Made by a program: the position numbers and the translations under genes
Notes under the pieces: model-generated
Told to the model about the DNA's origin: nothing
Database searches by the model: none
What the model saw: only the letters and a program-made list of their open reading frames with translations
Source of the DNA: Mesorhizobium sp. B2-4-3
Lineage (GTDB): Bacteria > Pseudomonadota > Alphaproteobacteria > Rhizobiales > Rhizobiaceae
Assembly: GCF_006442815.1 (NCBI RefSeq)
Contig: NZ_VFVL01000028.1
Coordinates: forward strand, 17,781-81,780
Direction: 5' to 3'
DNA length: 64,000 bases
Shown: positions 44,119 through 52,679 of the stretch, piece by piece
Position numbering within the stretch: position 1 is the stretch's first letter
How the letters are laid out: each line of letters opens with the position of its first letter

Positions 44119-45318
44119 ATGTCTTCTCCGAACCAGCCGACATGGACCTTGTCCATGCCAGCAGCCTTGCTGCTTTTGTCTCCCTTCGAGGTCCTGGCCT
44201 CCCTCGCCATGGATATCTACTTGCCCGTCGTGCCGATCATGCCGGGCGCGCTCGGCGCCTCGACGGCCGTGGTGCAGCTGACGCTCAGCCTCTACATGAT
44301 CTGTCTGGGGCTCGGCCAGCTTGCTTTCGGACCGATCTCCGACAGGATCGGTCGGCGCCCGGTGCTGATCGGCGGCGCCCTGTCGTTCGCAGCCGCCTCC
44401 TTCCTGCTCGCCGTCACGTCGCTTGCACCAGTCTTCCTTGCCCTTCGCATCGTGCAGGCCCTGAGCGCCTCGGCCATGCTGGTCGCTGTCTTCGCCACCG
44501 TCCGCGACGTCTATGGACAAAGGCCGGAAGGCGCGGTCATCTATGGCACGCTCGGCTCGCTACTGTCCTTCGTGCCGGCGCTGGGACCGATCGCCGGGGC
44601 TTTGATCGCCAATAGTTTCGGCTGGCGGGCGATCTTCGTCGCGCTCGGCATTCTTGCCGTGGCCGCCACGCTCAACGCCTGGCCAAGATGGCGCGAAACG
44701 CGCCCGCTGACCCATGGCCCTGCCCGCGCTGGTTTCGGGCCGATCCTGTGCAGCTTCGGCTTCTGGACCTACACGCTGGCCTTCGCCACCGCCATGGGCT
44801 CGTTCTTCGTGTTCTTTTCGACGGCGCCCAGAGTGCTCATCGGCAAGGCCGGCTTTTCCCAGATCGGCTTCAGCCTGGCCTTCGCCAGCGCGGCGCTGGT
44901 GATGATCATCGCCACCCGCTTCGCCAAAAGCGTCGTCGCGCGCTGGGGCATCGAAGGCAGCGTCAGGCGCGGCATGGCGATGCTTCTCCTGGGTGCTGCC
45001 CTGCTGGCTGCAGGACAGTTGTTCGCCGAGCCATCCTTCGCGAGCTTCGTCATGCCGATGTGGATCATCGCCATCGGCATCGTCCTCACCGCGTCGGTCA
45101 CGGCCAACGGCGCGCTGGCGCCGTTCGCCGAGACCGCCGGCACGGCCGTCGCGCTCTATTTCTGCCTGCAGAGCGTGATCGTTTCCGCGGCGGGCACGCT
45201 GTTCATCATCATTCTGGATGGCGACACGGCATGGCCGCTGACCGGTTATTGCTCGCTGATGGCGGCGATCACGCTCGCCGCGCTCGGCGTATCGCTCAAA
45301 CGAGCGGAAGCAGCCTGA
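44119..45318 (+). CDS. CmlA/FloR-family chloramphenicol/florfenicol-type MFS exporter
   Basis: 399-residue 12-helix drug:H+ antiporter of the DHA1 Bcr/CflA group. The first helix LLLLSPFEVLASLAMDIYLPVVPIMPGALG, the loop GPISDRIGRRPVL, ATVRDVYG ... VIYGTLGS and MGSFFVFFSTAPRV follow CmlA/FloR closely, from memory of those proteins. Such pumps export phenicols; chromosomal rhizobial members have not all been tested. The start MSSPNQPTW at 44119 matches CmlA length; a longer frame from 44056 lies in the repeat. Confidence 0.82.
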   Translation: MSSPNQPTWTLSMPAALLLLSPFEVLASLAMDIYLPVVPIMPGALGASTAVVQLTLSLYMICLGLGQLAFGPISDRIGRRPVLIGGALSFAAASFLLAVTSLAPVFLALRIVQALSASAMLVAVFATVRDVYGQRPEGAVIYGTLGSLLSFVPALGPIAGALIANSFGWRAIFVALGILAVAATLNAWPRWRETRPLTHGPARAGFGPILCSFGFWTYTLAFATAMGSFFVFFSTAPRVLIGKAGFSQIGFSLAFASAALVMIIATRFAKSVVARWGIEGSVRRGMAMLLLGAALLAAGQLFAEPSFASFVMPMWIIAIGIVLTASVTANGALAPFAETAGTAVALYFCLQSVIVSAAGTLFIIILDGDTAWPLTGYCSLMAAITLAALGVSLKRAEAA

Positions 45319-45428
45319 TCCAAGGCCACACAGGCGGAGAAGCCTCGCATGCCAAGGCGTCTCCGCCTACCGCCGCTGCGCGTATTTCTCGCCCTTGCTT
45401 GCTTGGCCTTCCGACGAGTAGCCGGCAA

Positions 45429-45473
45429 TTGACACGTATTTGTCCTCCACGTATAAAGAGACAGACCTGTCTC
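45429..45473 (+). promoter_or_regulatory. Sigma-70 promoter with overlapping dyad operator for the TetR-DMT operon
   Basis: -35 TTGACA (45429-45434), 17-base spacer, -10 TATAAA (45452-45457), directly followed by the perfect dyad GAGACAG-AC-CTGTCTC (45458-45473). The dyad covers the expected transcription start, so binding there would block initiation. The TetR start codon is at 45491. The layout is typical of autorepression. Confidence 0.75.
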
Positions 45474-45490
45474 ATCATCAATCACGTGCC

Positions 45491-46072
45491 ATGACCGACC
45501 CGACTAGGACCGACAAGCGCCAGCACATCGTTGAAACCGCTTACGGGCTGTTCAAGCGCGTGGGCTTTCACGCCACTGGCATCGACCGCATCATCGCCGA
45601 AGCCGATGTGGCCAAGATGACCATGTATCGTCACTTCCCCAGCAAGGACGATTTGATGGTCGAGGTCCTGGCCTACCGTGCAGAGCGGTTCAATCGCCAG
45701 CTCGACCGCCTTGCCGAACAGGCGGCCACGCCCGAACAGAAGATCGGCACAATCTTCGACTGGTACGGGCGCTGGTTCCACGGCGCCGATTTCCACGGTT
45801 GCCTGTTCGCGCATGCCCTGGCCGAGTTCGGCGATCCGGCGCACCCGGTGTTCCAGGCCGCCGTCAGACAAAAGAGCGGCCTGAAGCGGCGCATGCGGCT
45901 GATCCTCGAAGAGATGATGCCCGCCGACGCGGCGGAAAGCGTTTCGGCCGCCCTGCTGATGCTGCTTGAAGGCGCGACTCTAATGGCCCGGATGGGCCGG
46001 CCCGACGCCGCCATTCGCGATGCCCGCAGTGCGGCAATGGCCATTCTCGCCACGCGGGAGAGACCGCAATGA
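45491..46072 (+). CDS. TetR/AcrR family transcriptional regulator
   Basis: 193-residue repressor: N-terminal helix-turn-helix (HIVETAYGLFKRVGFHATGIDRIIAEADVAKMTMYRHFPSKDDL split by the usual turn), then a ligand-binding helical domain with DWYGRWFHGADFHGCLF. ATG at 45491 is chosen over 45440, which lies inside the promoter. The stop overlaps the next gene's start by 4 bases, so regulator and DMT exporter form one autoregulated operon. Confidence 0.9.
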   Translation: MTDPTRTDKRQHIVETAYGLFKRVGFHATGIDRIIAEADVAKMTMYRHFPSKDDLMVEVLAYRAERFNRQLDRLAEQAATPEQKIGTIFDWYGRWFHGADFHGCLFAHALAEFGDPAHPVFQAAVRQKSGLKRRMRLILEEMMPADAAESVSAALLMLLEGATLMARMGRPDAAIRDARSAAMAILATRERPQ

Positions 46073-46905
46073 GCGCGACAGTCATCAGCCTGGCATTGTT
46101 CGCCGCGATTCTGCACGCCAGCTGGAATGCCTTCTTGCGAACCGGCAGCGACAGGCTCTGGACCGTCACGGTCATGAGCTTTTCGGCGACGATCGCCGCC
46201 ATACCGCTGGCGATCTTCAATCCCCTTCCGGCGGCGGCGGCCTGGCCGTATGTCATGCTCTCGGCCTGCCTTCAGATCGGCTACAGCCTCTTTCTGGTGG
46301 CAGCCTATCGATATGGCGAATTGGGACAGGTCTACCCGATCGTTCGCGGCTCGGTGCCGCTTCTGGTGGCGCTAGGCGGTTTCGTTCTGGCGGGCGAGCG
46401 TCTGAGCTGGCATCAGTCGCTTGGCGTCGTTCTCGCCGCGCTTGGCATCATGAGCCTTTCGCTTGGCAAAGGGCGCGCGGCAACGACATCAATCCTATGT
46501 GCCCTGGCGACCGGCACGATCATCGCCGCCTATGCGACGGTCGATGCCATCGGTGTCCGATCGGCGGGAAGCTCTGGCGCCTACACGGCTTGGGTGCTGT
46601 TGGTCTACGGCGTGCTGCTGCCGGTCACCTTCATCATCTGCCGCGGCAAGCTCACCGTTGACTTTCGTTCGCCCGATGCGCTGAAGGCGCTCGGCGGCGG
46701 GATTTTCGCCTTGGTTGCCTATGGCGCCGTGGTCGCGGCCTTCGCGCTCGGGCCGGCCGGTCCGATTACGGCCATACGCGAGACGAGCGTGGTTTTCGCG
46801 GCGCTGATCGGGCGGCTGTTTCTGGGAGAGACCCTCACGCCGAGGCGTATTGCGGCTTGCGGCGTTGTCGCGCTAGGCGCGATCTGCCTCGGCTATAAAG
46901 GGTGA
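46069..46905 (+). CDS. EamA/DMT family transporter
   Basis: 278-residue, 10-helix DMT transporter. LHASWNAFLRTGSDRLWT in the first helix, the VAAYRYGELGQVYPIVRGSVPLLVALGG segment and a second EamA repeat ending AACGVVALGAICLGYKG are typical. Probably exports a metabolite or drug sensed by the co-transcribed TetR protein. Ends just before an imperfect long inverted repeat. Confidence 0.88.
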   Translation: MSATVISLALFAAILHASWNAFLRTGSDRLWTVTVMSFSATIAAIPLAIFNPLPAAAAWPYVMLSACLQIGYSLFLVAAYRYGELGQVYPIVRGSVPLLVALGGFVLAGERLSWHQSLGVVLAALGIMSLSLGKGRAATTSILCALATGTIIAAYATVDAIGVRSAGSSGAYTAWVLLVYGVLLPVTFIICRGKLTVDFRSPDALKALGGGIFALVAYGAVVAAFALGPAGPITAIRETSVVFAALIGRLFLGETLTPRRIAACGVVALGAICLGYKG

Positions 46906-46914
46906 CTACGGCCG

Positions 46915-47063
46915 AGAGGCTGTTTCGAAATTCGCTCTGGCGAGTCATATGGTGGCGGTTTCGAGTACCGGAGCGGAGCGGAGCGGACCCCGCGTCCGTG
47001 AGCACCGGAAGCGCAGAAAACGCCACCAGATGTCCGCCGGAGTAGAATTTCCAAGCGGCCTCT
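46915..47063. repeat. Long imperfect inverted repeat between convergent genes (family E)
   Basis: Outer arms AGAGGCTGTTTCGAAATTC (from 46915) and GAATTTCCAAGCGGCCTCT (to 47063) are near complements. Inner arms GGTGGCGGTTTCGAGTACCGG and CCGGAAGCGCAGAAAACGCC are also partly complementary. The centre has tandem GGAGC units. The right arm overlaps the MaoC stop codon. Confidence 0.6.
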
Positions 47064-47559
47064 AAGCCCCTGCCCGCTTGCGGCGCTCATACATCATCAC
47101 CAGCGTCTCGGCTGTCAGCGCCGGCTTCTGCTCGCCCTCGATCTCGACGGTGTTGGCCGCCTTCATCAGATACTGGCCGGGACCGCGGTCCTCCATGGAA
47201 AGCAGCGTGGTGCGCAGCCTGATGCGCGCGCCGGCTTTTACCGGCGCCAGGAAGCGCACCTTGTCGAAGCCGTAGTTGAAGGCGGCCTGGGTGTTTTCCG
47301 GTACGATGCCCATCTCCAGCGCCAGCGCGCCGATGATCGACAAAGTCAGGTAGCCATGCGCGATCGTGGTGCGGAACGGGCTCTGCCGTTTCGCCCTTTC
47401 GGGATCGACATGGATCCACTGATGGTCGCCCGTGCATTCGGCGAACTGGTCGATGCGCTGCTGGTCGACCGTCGTCCAGTCGGACACGCCGAGTTCCTGC
47501 CCGGACATAGTGCGCAACTGTTCGAAGGTCGGCGGCGTTCTCGGCCGTGCTTCCGTCAT
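47062..47559 (-). CDS. MaoC family dehydratase / (R)-enoyl-CoA hydratase-like protein
   Basis: 165-residue hot-dog fold protein. The hydratase motif is seen as FAECTGDHQWIHVDPERA with catalytic-type Asp and His, followed by TTIAHGYLTLSI. Enzymes of this family hydrate (R)-specific enoyl-CoAs, sometimes feeding polyhydroxyalkanoate synthesis. The phasin gene 180 bases downstream on the same strand side fits that link but is not in an operon with it by spacing. Confidence 0.87.
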   Translation of the reverse strand: MTEARPRTPPTFEQLRTMSGQELGVSDWTTVDQQRIDQFAECTGDHQWIHVDPERAKRQSPFRTTIAHGYLTLSIIGALALEMGIVPENTQAAFNYGFDKVRFLAPVKAGARIRLRTTLLSMEDRGPGQYLMKAANTVEIEGEQKPALTAETLVMMYERRKRAGA

Positions 47560-47739
47560 TCCGGCTTTCCCATCACTCTTGCCTGTCTCCCGACCATGAA
47601 GCGGCGGCCTCTGTCAATTCGCCGCGCCCTAGATTTTCGCCGGTAGAGTTGATGCTTTGCGGCAAGCCGGGAACGCTCGGGCGGCTGGGCCGGTTGCATC
47701 GCATATCGGTCGCTGGTGGGTCCGAAACCGCCGGACAGG

Positions 47740-48168
47740 CTATTTCTTTTCGTAACCGGCGCGAATCTCCGCCATCGCATCCCTGATCCGCTCGCGCAGG
47801 ATCTCGACCGATTCGGTGCTGGATTCGCGCACAAGGCCAGCCACTTCGCTGGCATTCTTCAGCGTCGTCTCGAACGACCTGCGGGCAAATTCAGCCTGCC
47901 TGGTCATCAGGTCCTGCGGATTGCCGGGCGTCTGGTAATTCTGCGCCATCCGCGTGATCTCGTGCATGGCATTCTGCACCATCTCATGCTGCCTCGCCAG
48001 CACCGAGGATGCCCCTGCCGCACCCGCCCTTGCCGATTTTTCCAGGGCTTCGAGATTCTTGCGATGATGATCGAGGATCGCCTGGACATCGACATTCGGC
48101 AGCTTGAGGTCGCGGCCGAACCTGCTGAACATGTCGAGGAACGAATAGGATTCCGGTTGTCTTGCCAT
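47740..48168 (-). CDS. Phasin family protein
   Basis: 142-residue helical protein with amphipathic helices and few aromatic residues beyond the N-terminus: SFLDMFSRFGRDLKLPNVDVQAILDHHRKNLEALEKSAR then SVLARQHEMVQNAMHEITRMAQ and ESSTESVEILRERIRDAMAEI. This is the phasin layout; phasins coat polyhydroxyalkanoate granules. Start MARQPES at 48168 has GGGAGG upstream. The longer frame to 48594 is antisense to the DUF445 gene. Confidence 0.82.
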   Translation of the reverse strand: MARQPESYSFLDMFSRFGRDLKLPNVDVQAILDHHRKNLEALEKSARAGAAGASSVLARQHEMVQNAMHEITRMAQNYQTPGNPQDLMTRQAEFARRSFETTLKNASEVAGLVRESSTESVEILRERIRDAMAEIRAGYEKK

Positions 48169-48233
48169 GCCCTGCCTCCCGTTTGCCGCGCTTGCGGCGT
48201 CCCCGAAGGAGAATAGTGCGCCTTGGGCCAGCG

Positions 48234-49529
48234 TCAATTGACGAGAAACAGCCGCTCCGCCGCATGGAGCGCCAGCCCGGCAAGCCCGCCGATGATCATG
48301 CCGTTGAAGCGGATATATTGCAGGTCCTTGCCGATATTCATCTCGATCAGCCGCGTCAGCTGCGCCAGGTCCCAGCGCTTGACCTGGTCGGCGACGAATG
48401 TCGACACGCCGCTCTTCTGGCTTTCCACGAACGAAGACAGCGCCACGACAAAGCCCTGGTTCATGTCGGCCCTGATCTGGGCGTCGTCGGCGAGATGCCT
48501 GCCGGCCTCGACGAACATGTTGGCGAGGTGCTCGCGGATCGTCGAATTCGGCGCATTGACGTCCTGCTCGATGAACAGGCGCAGGCTTGTCCATGCATCG
48601 CCGGCCAGCGCCCTCACCTCCGGGCGGCCGAGAAAATCGCGCTTCAGCTTCTCGGCGCGCCTTGCATATTGCTTCGAGGTCCTGAGCCGCTCGATGAAGC
48701 CGAGCGCAAAGCGGTCGAATTCGGCGCGCATGGGGTGATCTGGATCGGCCCTGACCTCATCGAGCAGCGAACCCGCCGAAGCGACGATCTTCTTCAAGAG
48801 ATAGGCATCGGCGCGAAACAGGTTGAACAGCGAAGGCAGTTCCTCGCGGATCTTTTCGCGCATCGTCTCGAGCGCCTGTTCGTCGTTGAGGAAACGTCCG
48901 ATCACCCTTGTGAACTCGTCGAACAGCTTCTGGTGGCGGCGATCGTCGGTCAGCGCCGACAAAAGATCCGCCGCGAGCGGCGCCAGCGGGACCTTTTCGA
49001 TCTGCTCCAGCATGCGGCTGGTGACGAAGTCGCGCAGGCCGGACTGCTCCACCGCCGTCAATGTCTGCGGCACCAGCCGGGCGACGAACCGCGACAGGCC
49101 GGCTGCGCGCTCGGCATCGGCCAGCCAGTCGGCGACCAGGGCGGCGAAGTCGACCTCGGCGAGCTTTTCGCGCACCGGCTCCGGCGCCAGGAAATTGGCC
49201 TCGATGAAGCGGCCGAGATTGTCGGCGATCCGGTGCTGGTTCTCCGGAATGATGGCCGTATGCGGGATCGGCAGCCCGAGCGGCCGCCGGAACAGCGCCA
49301 CCACGGCATACCAGTCGGCGAGCCCGCCGATCGTCGCCGCCTCGGCGAAGGCCGCGACGAAGCCGAGCCACGGATGACTGCCCTCGAAGGACTTGGCGAG
49401 CGCGAAGACGAGGATGCACAGCGCAAGCGCCGCGGCGGCGACGAACTTGGTCCGCCGCAACGCCGATAGCTTCGCCTTGGCATCGGCGTCGAATCGAACC
49501 GGCGCGAAAGCCGGAGTTGATTGTGACAT
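48234..49529 (-). CDS. DUF445 family membrane protein
   Basis: 431-residue DUF445 (YjiN-like) protein: one or two N-terminal helices (TKFVAAAALALCILVFALAKS, WLGFVAAFAEAATIGGLADWYAVVALFRRPLG) with the typical GGLADWYAV motif, then a long helical cytoplasmic or periplasmic region and a C-terminal hydrophobic segment (MIIGGLAGLALHAAERLF). Function unknown. First bases follow a large palindromic repeat. Confidence 0.87.
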   Translation of the reverse strand: MSQSTPAFAPVRFDADAKAKLSALRRTKFVAAAALALCILVFALAKSFEGSHPWLGFVAAFAEAATIGGLADWYAVVALFRRPLGLPIPHTAIIPENQHRIADNLGRFIEANFLAPEPVREKLAEVDFAALVADWLADAERAAGLSRFVARLVPQTLTAVEQSGLRDFVTSRMLEQIEKVPLAPLAADLLSALTDDRRHQKLFDEFTRVIGRFLNDEQALETMREKIREELPSLFNLFRADAYLLKKIVASAGSLLDEVRADPDHPMRAEFDRFALGFIERLRTSKQYARRAEKLKRDFLGRPEVRALAGDAWTSLRLFIEQDVNAPNSTIREHLANMFVEAGRHLADDAQIRADMNQGFVVALSSFVESQKSGVSTFVADQVKRWDLAQLTRLIEMNIGKDLQYIRFNGMIIGGLAGLALHAAERLFLVN

Positions 49530-49563
49530 GGAAGGCCGTTTCCCTGTTGCACCCCGGCTTATC

Positions 49564-49860
49564 TAGTTCCCCGACACAGGGATTTTGAAGGTTGCCGTTT
49601 GTCTTGGTGTAAGATTCTCTATTCATTTCCGTGAAATCAGCGCAACCGCTTGGGATTGGCTGAAGCCTCCCAACGTCGTCATTCTATGGCGGAGCAAGGA
49701 GCGAAGCGACGAAGCGCAGACCATAGAATCCATTCCGTGACTTCGAAGCGTTGCTGCGGTGCAGAATTCTGCTCCGTTGCACGCCTTGGTAAAGGTAACG
49801 GCATGGATTCTAGGGTCTTCGCGACGGAGCTTCGCTCCTGCTCCGCCCTAGAATGACGAT
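49564..49860. repeat. Large composite palindromic repeat, family D (copy 1)
   Basis: A left module (TAGTTCCCCGACACAGGG, later CCGTGAAATCAGCGCAA) is followed by a pair of long inverted arms: GTCATTCTATGGCGGAGCAA ... CCATAGAATCCAT and ATGGATTCTAGGGTC ... CTCCGCCCTAGAATGAC. The same arrangement is at 59248 and, cut by the window end, at 63826; an arm-only form is at 50559. Confidence 0.85.
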
Positions 49861-49916
49861 GGGGTGGGCGCAGGAGCCATATCGGGCAGCCATCCGCGCC
49901 GGCTTGCACAAAAAGT

Positions 49917-49931
49917 TGACACGATTATTCA
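49917..49931 (+). promoter_or_regulatory. IRO-type box (TGA-N9-TCA) upstream of rirA
   Basis: TGA-CACGATTAT-TCA matches the iron-responsive operator pattern bound by RirA in rhizobia. It overlaps a TTGACA-like -35 element at 49916-49921 and lies 79 bases before the rirA start, pointing to autoregulation by iron. Confidence 0.6.
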
Positions 49932-49948
49932 GCTATGTACCGGTCCAG

Positions 49949-49965
49949 TCTGGAATTGTTCCAAA
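49949..49965 (+). promoter_or_regulatory. ICE-type box (Irr-binding iron control element) upstream of rirA
   Basis: TCTGGAATTGTTCCAAA fits the ICE consensus TTTRGAAYNRTTCYAAA at every fixed position but the second. It lies 45 bases before rirA, downstream of the IRO box. Irr control of rirA is known in Agrobacterium, so the same wiring is likely here. Confidence 0.65.
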
Positions 49966-50009
49966 CTATGGGCCATATTCGGCCCAAGCTAATATTTCGC
50001 GAGGATACC

Positions 50010-50471
50010 ATGCGGCTCACGCGCCAGACCAACTATGCGATGCGCATCCTGATGTATTGCGCCGCAAATACCGACAGGCTGAGCCGCATCCCCGAGATCG
50101 CCGCCGCCTATTCGGTGTCGGAGCTGTTCCTGTTCAAGATCCTGCAGCCGCTGGTCGAGGCCGGCTTGGTCGAAACCGTGCGCGGCCGCAACGGCGGGGT
50201 GCGGCTCGGCCGTGCGGCGGAGCAGATCAATCTTTTCGATGTCGTGCGCGTCACCGAAGAGAGCTTTGCCATGGCCGAATGCTTCGAGAACGACGCCGCC
50301 GAATGCCCGCTGGTCGACAGCTGCGCCCTGAATTCGGCGCTGCGCGAGGCGCTCAACGCCTTCTTCGCCGTGCTTTCCCGCTACACGATCGCCGATCTCG
50401 TCGCGGCGCGCCCGAATGTGCGCAGCCTGCTCGGCATCGACCTCCTGGAGCGGCGCGCCCCGGCGGCGTGA
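50010..50471 (+). CDS. rirA: Rhizobial iron regulator RirA (Rrf2 family)
   Basis: 153-residue Rrf2 regulator. Winged helix MRLTRQTNYAMRILMYCAAN ... LSRIPEIAAAYSVSELFLFKILQPL, then GLVETVRGRNGGVRLGR, and the Fe-S ligands C91, C99 and C105 in CFENDAAECPLVDSC. RirA senses Fe-S status and represses iron-uptake genes at IRO boxes when iron is sufficient. GAGGAT precedes the ATG at 50010. It has both IRO and ICE boxes upstream and lies next to the hmu operon, whose promoter also has an IRO box. Confidence 0.93.
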   Translation: MRLTRQTNYAMRILMYCAANTDRLSRIPEIAAAYSVSELFLFKILQPLVEAGLVETVRGRNGGVRLGRAAEQINLFDVVRVTEESFAMAECFENDAAECPLVDSCALNSALREALNAFFAVLSRYTIADLVAARPNVRSLLGIDLLERRAPAA

Positions 50472-50558
50472 TCGAGCCCTAGCGGCTTGGTTCTCGGGGG
50501 CTGCCACCCCACGCCTTCCCTGGTGCGACGCCTCCCGGGTGGGGCGCCACCCACGGCT

Positions 50559-50765
50559 TCGTCATTCTAGGGCGGAGCAAGGAGCGCAGCGACGCAGCGC
50601 AGACCCTAGAATCCATTCCGTGACGTTCGAGCGCCGCAGCGATGCAGAACTGGCCGCGTTGGCGCCAGCACTCGTTCTGGACCGCTGCATTCTTGTTTGA
50701 TGTAACGGAATGGATCCTCGGGTCTCCGCGTCCGCTTCGCTCCCGCTCCGCCCGTGGATGACGAA
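50559..50765. repeat. Palindromic repeat, family D, arm-only form (copy 2)
   Basis: CGTCATTCTAGGGCGGAGCAAGG-type left arm and ATGGATCCTCGGGTC ... CCCGTGGATGACG right arm, as in the other copies, but without the TAGTTCCCCGACACAGG module. It fills most of the 308-base gap between rirA and hmuV; the rest (50472-50558) has only a short GGGTGG/CCACCC hairpin. Confidence 0.8.
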
Positions 50766-50779
50766 GTTCGCCGCCAGAC

Positions 50780-51568
50780 CTAAGCGACCGACTGCGGCAG
50801 CACGAACGGCATGTTCGCGGCAGGCAGCGCGCCGACCTTCAGCCTGCAGTCGAACACCTTTTCGATCAGTTCGTCTGTCAGCACGTCCGTCGGCGAGCCG
50901 GCGGCGGCCAGCTGGCCGCGAGAGAGCACGAAAATCCGGTCGGCATACATGGCCGTCAGGTTGAGATCGTGCAGGATCGCCACCACGCCGCCGCCGCGCC
51001 GGGCGAAGTCGCGCGCGATGTTCATGATGATGAGCTGGTGCTTGACGTCGAGGCTGGAGACAGGCTCGTCGAGGAACAGATAACGCGGCCTGCCCTCGAG
51101 CACCGGCGCCCAGACCTGGCAGAGCACGCGGGCAAGCTGCACCCGCTGCTGCTCGCCGCCGGAAAGCTCCTGGTAGAAGCGGCCGGCAAAGCCGTCGAGG
51201 TCGACACGCGCCAGCGCCCGCTCGGGCAAACGCGCATCCTCGCCGGGCAGCACCCCGGAGCGCCCGCCGATCAGGCCGAGGCGAACGATCTCGTGCACGG
51301 TGAACGGGAAGGACAGCGTCGTGGCCTGTGGCAGCACCGCGCGCAGCGTGGCTGCCTCGACCGGCTTCATGGCGGACAGATCGCGGCCGTTGAGCGTGAC
51401 GGTGCCGGTATAGGCGAGCTCGCCGGTCAGCGCCTTGAGCAAGGTCGTCTTGCCCGACCCGTTCGGTCCGACGATGGCCGAGACCTCGCCGGGCCGTGCG
51501 GCGAAATCGACATGCGAGACGATGCGCTTGCCGCTGATCGCCACCGAGATGCCGTGCGCTTCGATCAT
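50780..51568 (-). CDS. hmuV: Heme ABC transporter ATP-binding protein HmuV
   Basis: 262-residue ABC ATPase: Walker A GPNGSGKT at residues 34-41, signature LSGGEQQRVQLARVL, Walker B YLFLDEPVSSLD and a His switch in VVAILHDLNL. It powers import of heme from the periplasm with HmuU and HmuT. It is the last gene of the leftward hmuPSTUV unit, 7 bases after hmuU. Confidence 0.92.
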   Translation of the reverse strand: MIEAHGISVAISGKRIVSHVDFAARPGEVSAIVGPNGSGKTTLLKALTGELAYTGTVTLNGRDLSAMKPVEAATLRAVLPQATTLSFPFTVHEIVRLGLIGGRSGVLPGEDARLPERALARVDLDGFAGRFYQELSGGEQQRVQLARVLCQVWAPVLEGRPRYLFLDEPVSSLDVKHQLIIMNIARDFARRGGGVVAILHDLNLTAMYADRIFVLSRGQLAAAGSPTDVLTDELIEKVFDCRLKVGALPAANMPFVLPQSVA

Positions 51569-51575
51569 GGCAAGC

Positions 51576-52673
51576 TCACAAATCGATCACGCCGCGCTTG
51601 CGCAGCAGAATCCACAAGAAGAACGGCGCGCCGGCAACCGCCGTGACGATGCCGATCGGCAGCTCGGCCGGCGCGACGATGGTGCGCGCGACCGCGTCGG
51701 CAAGCAGAAGCAGCGAGGCGCCGAGCAGAGCGGAAGCCGGCAGCAAATATCGGTTGTCCGGGCCAATCGCCAGCCGCAGGACATGCGGCACGACGATGCC
51801 GATGAAGCCGATGCCGCCGCTGACCGCCACCGAGGCGCCGACCGCCGCCGACACAGCGACAATGGCCGTGTATTTCAGCCGCTGCACCGGAATGCCGAGG
51901 TGGCCCGCGGTCGCCTCGCCCAGCGCCAGCGCGTTGAGGCCGCGCGACAGGAATGGCATCGCCGATAGCGCCAGCACGATCACCGGCCCCACGGTGCCGA
52001 TCTTCGGCCATGTCGCGCCGGCAAGCGAGCCGAGCTGCCAAAAGGTCAGGTCGCGCAGCTGCCGGTCGTCGGCCATGAAGATGAGGATGCCGGTGAGCGC
52101 CATGGCAAGCGCGCTGATGGCGATGCCGGCAAGCAGCATCGTGGCGACTGACGTCCGCCCCTGGCGCGTGGCGATGGCATAAAGCAGCAACGTCACCGCG
52201 AGCCCGCCGAAGAAGGCCGCCAGCGGCAGGGCGAGCGTGCCCAACGCAAGCGTGACGGGCGCAAGCCATGTGGTGCCGAGCACGATGATCGCCACCGCGC
52301 CGAGGCTGGAGCCGGCGGAGACACCGATCAGGCCCGGATCGGCAAGCGGATTGCGGAACAGCCCCTGCATCACCGCGCCGCAGGCGGCGAGCGCCGCGCC
52401 GATCAGCACGCCGAGCAGCACGCGCGGCATGCGGATGTCGTAGACGATCAACTGGTCGCGCGCCGCAAGCGCCGCGTCGGCAGGCATGGCGCCCGTGAAC
52501 CAGTCGCGGATGACGCGGACGGCGGACGCGTCGGAGGCGCCCGACGTCAATGACAGGAACACGCAGAGCACGAGCGCCAGGCACAAGAGCAGGATGACAA
52601 GCCTTGCCCGGGCCGAGCGGTCGCCATCGGCCGCCATCACCCTGCCCGCGCCGGCAATCGACTGTTCGGCCAT
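51576..52673 (-). CDS. hmuU: Heme ABC transporter permease HmuU
   Basis: 365-residue FecCD-family permease with about 10 helices; VLLGVLIGAALAACGAVMQGLFRNPLADPGLIGVSAG and the cytoplasmic coupling segment LGIPVQRLKY are characteristic. Imports heme across the inner membrane. Six bases separate it from hmuT and 7 from hmuV, so the three genes are one transcript. Confidence 0.92.
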   Translation of the reverse strand: MAEQSIAGAGRVMAADGDRSARARLVILLLCLALVLCVFLSLTSGASDASAVRVIRDWFTGAMPADAALAARDQLIVYDIRMPRVLLGVLIGAALAACGAVMQGLFRNPLADPGLIGVSAGSSLGAVAIIVLGTTWLAPVTLALGTLALPLAAFFGGLAVTLLLYAIATRQGRTSVATMLLAGIAISALAMALTGILIFMADDRQLRDLTFWQLGSLAGATWPKIGTVGPVIVLALSAMPFLSRGLNALALGEATAGHLGIPVQRLKYTAIVAVSAAVGASVAVSGGIGFIGIVVPHVLRLAIGPDNRYLLPASALLGASLLLLADAVARTIVAPAELPIGIVTAVAGAPFFLWILLRKRGVIDL

Positions 52674-52679
52674 CGCCGC

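Noticed and set aside
50538..50553. GGGTGG/CCACCC hairpin as rirA terminator
   Set aside because: Stem is short and has no T-run on either strand.
49564..50765. CRISPR array or insertion sequence
   Set aside because: The repeats are two large palindromes flanking rirA, without regular spacers, transposase or target duplication.
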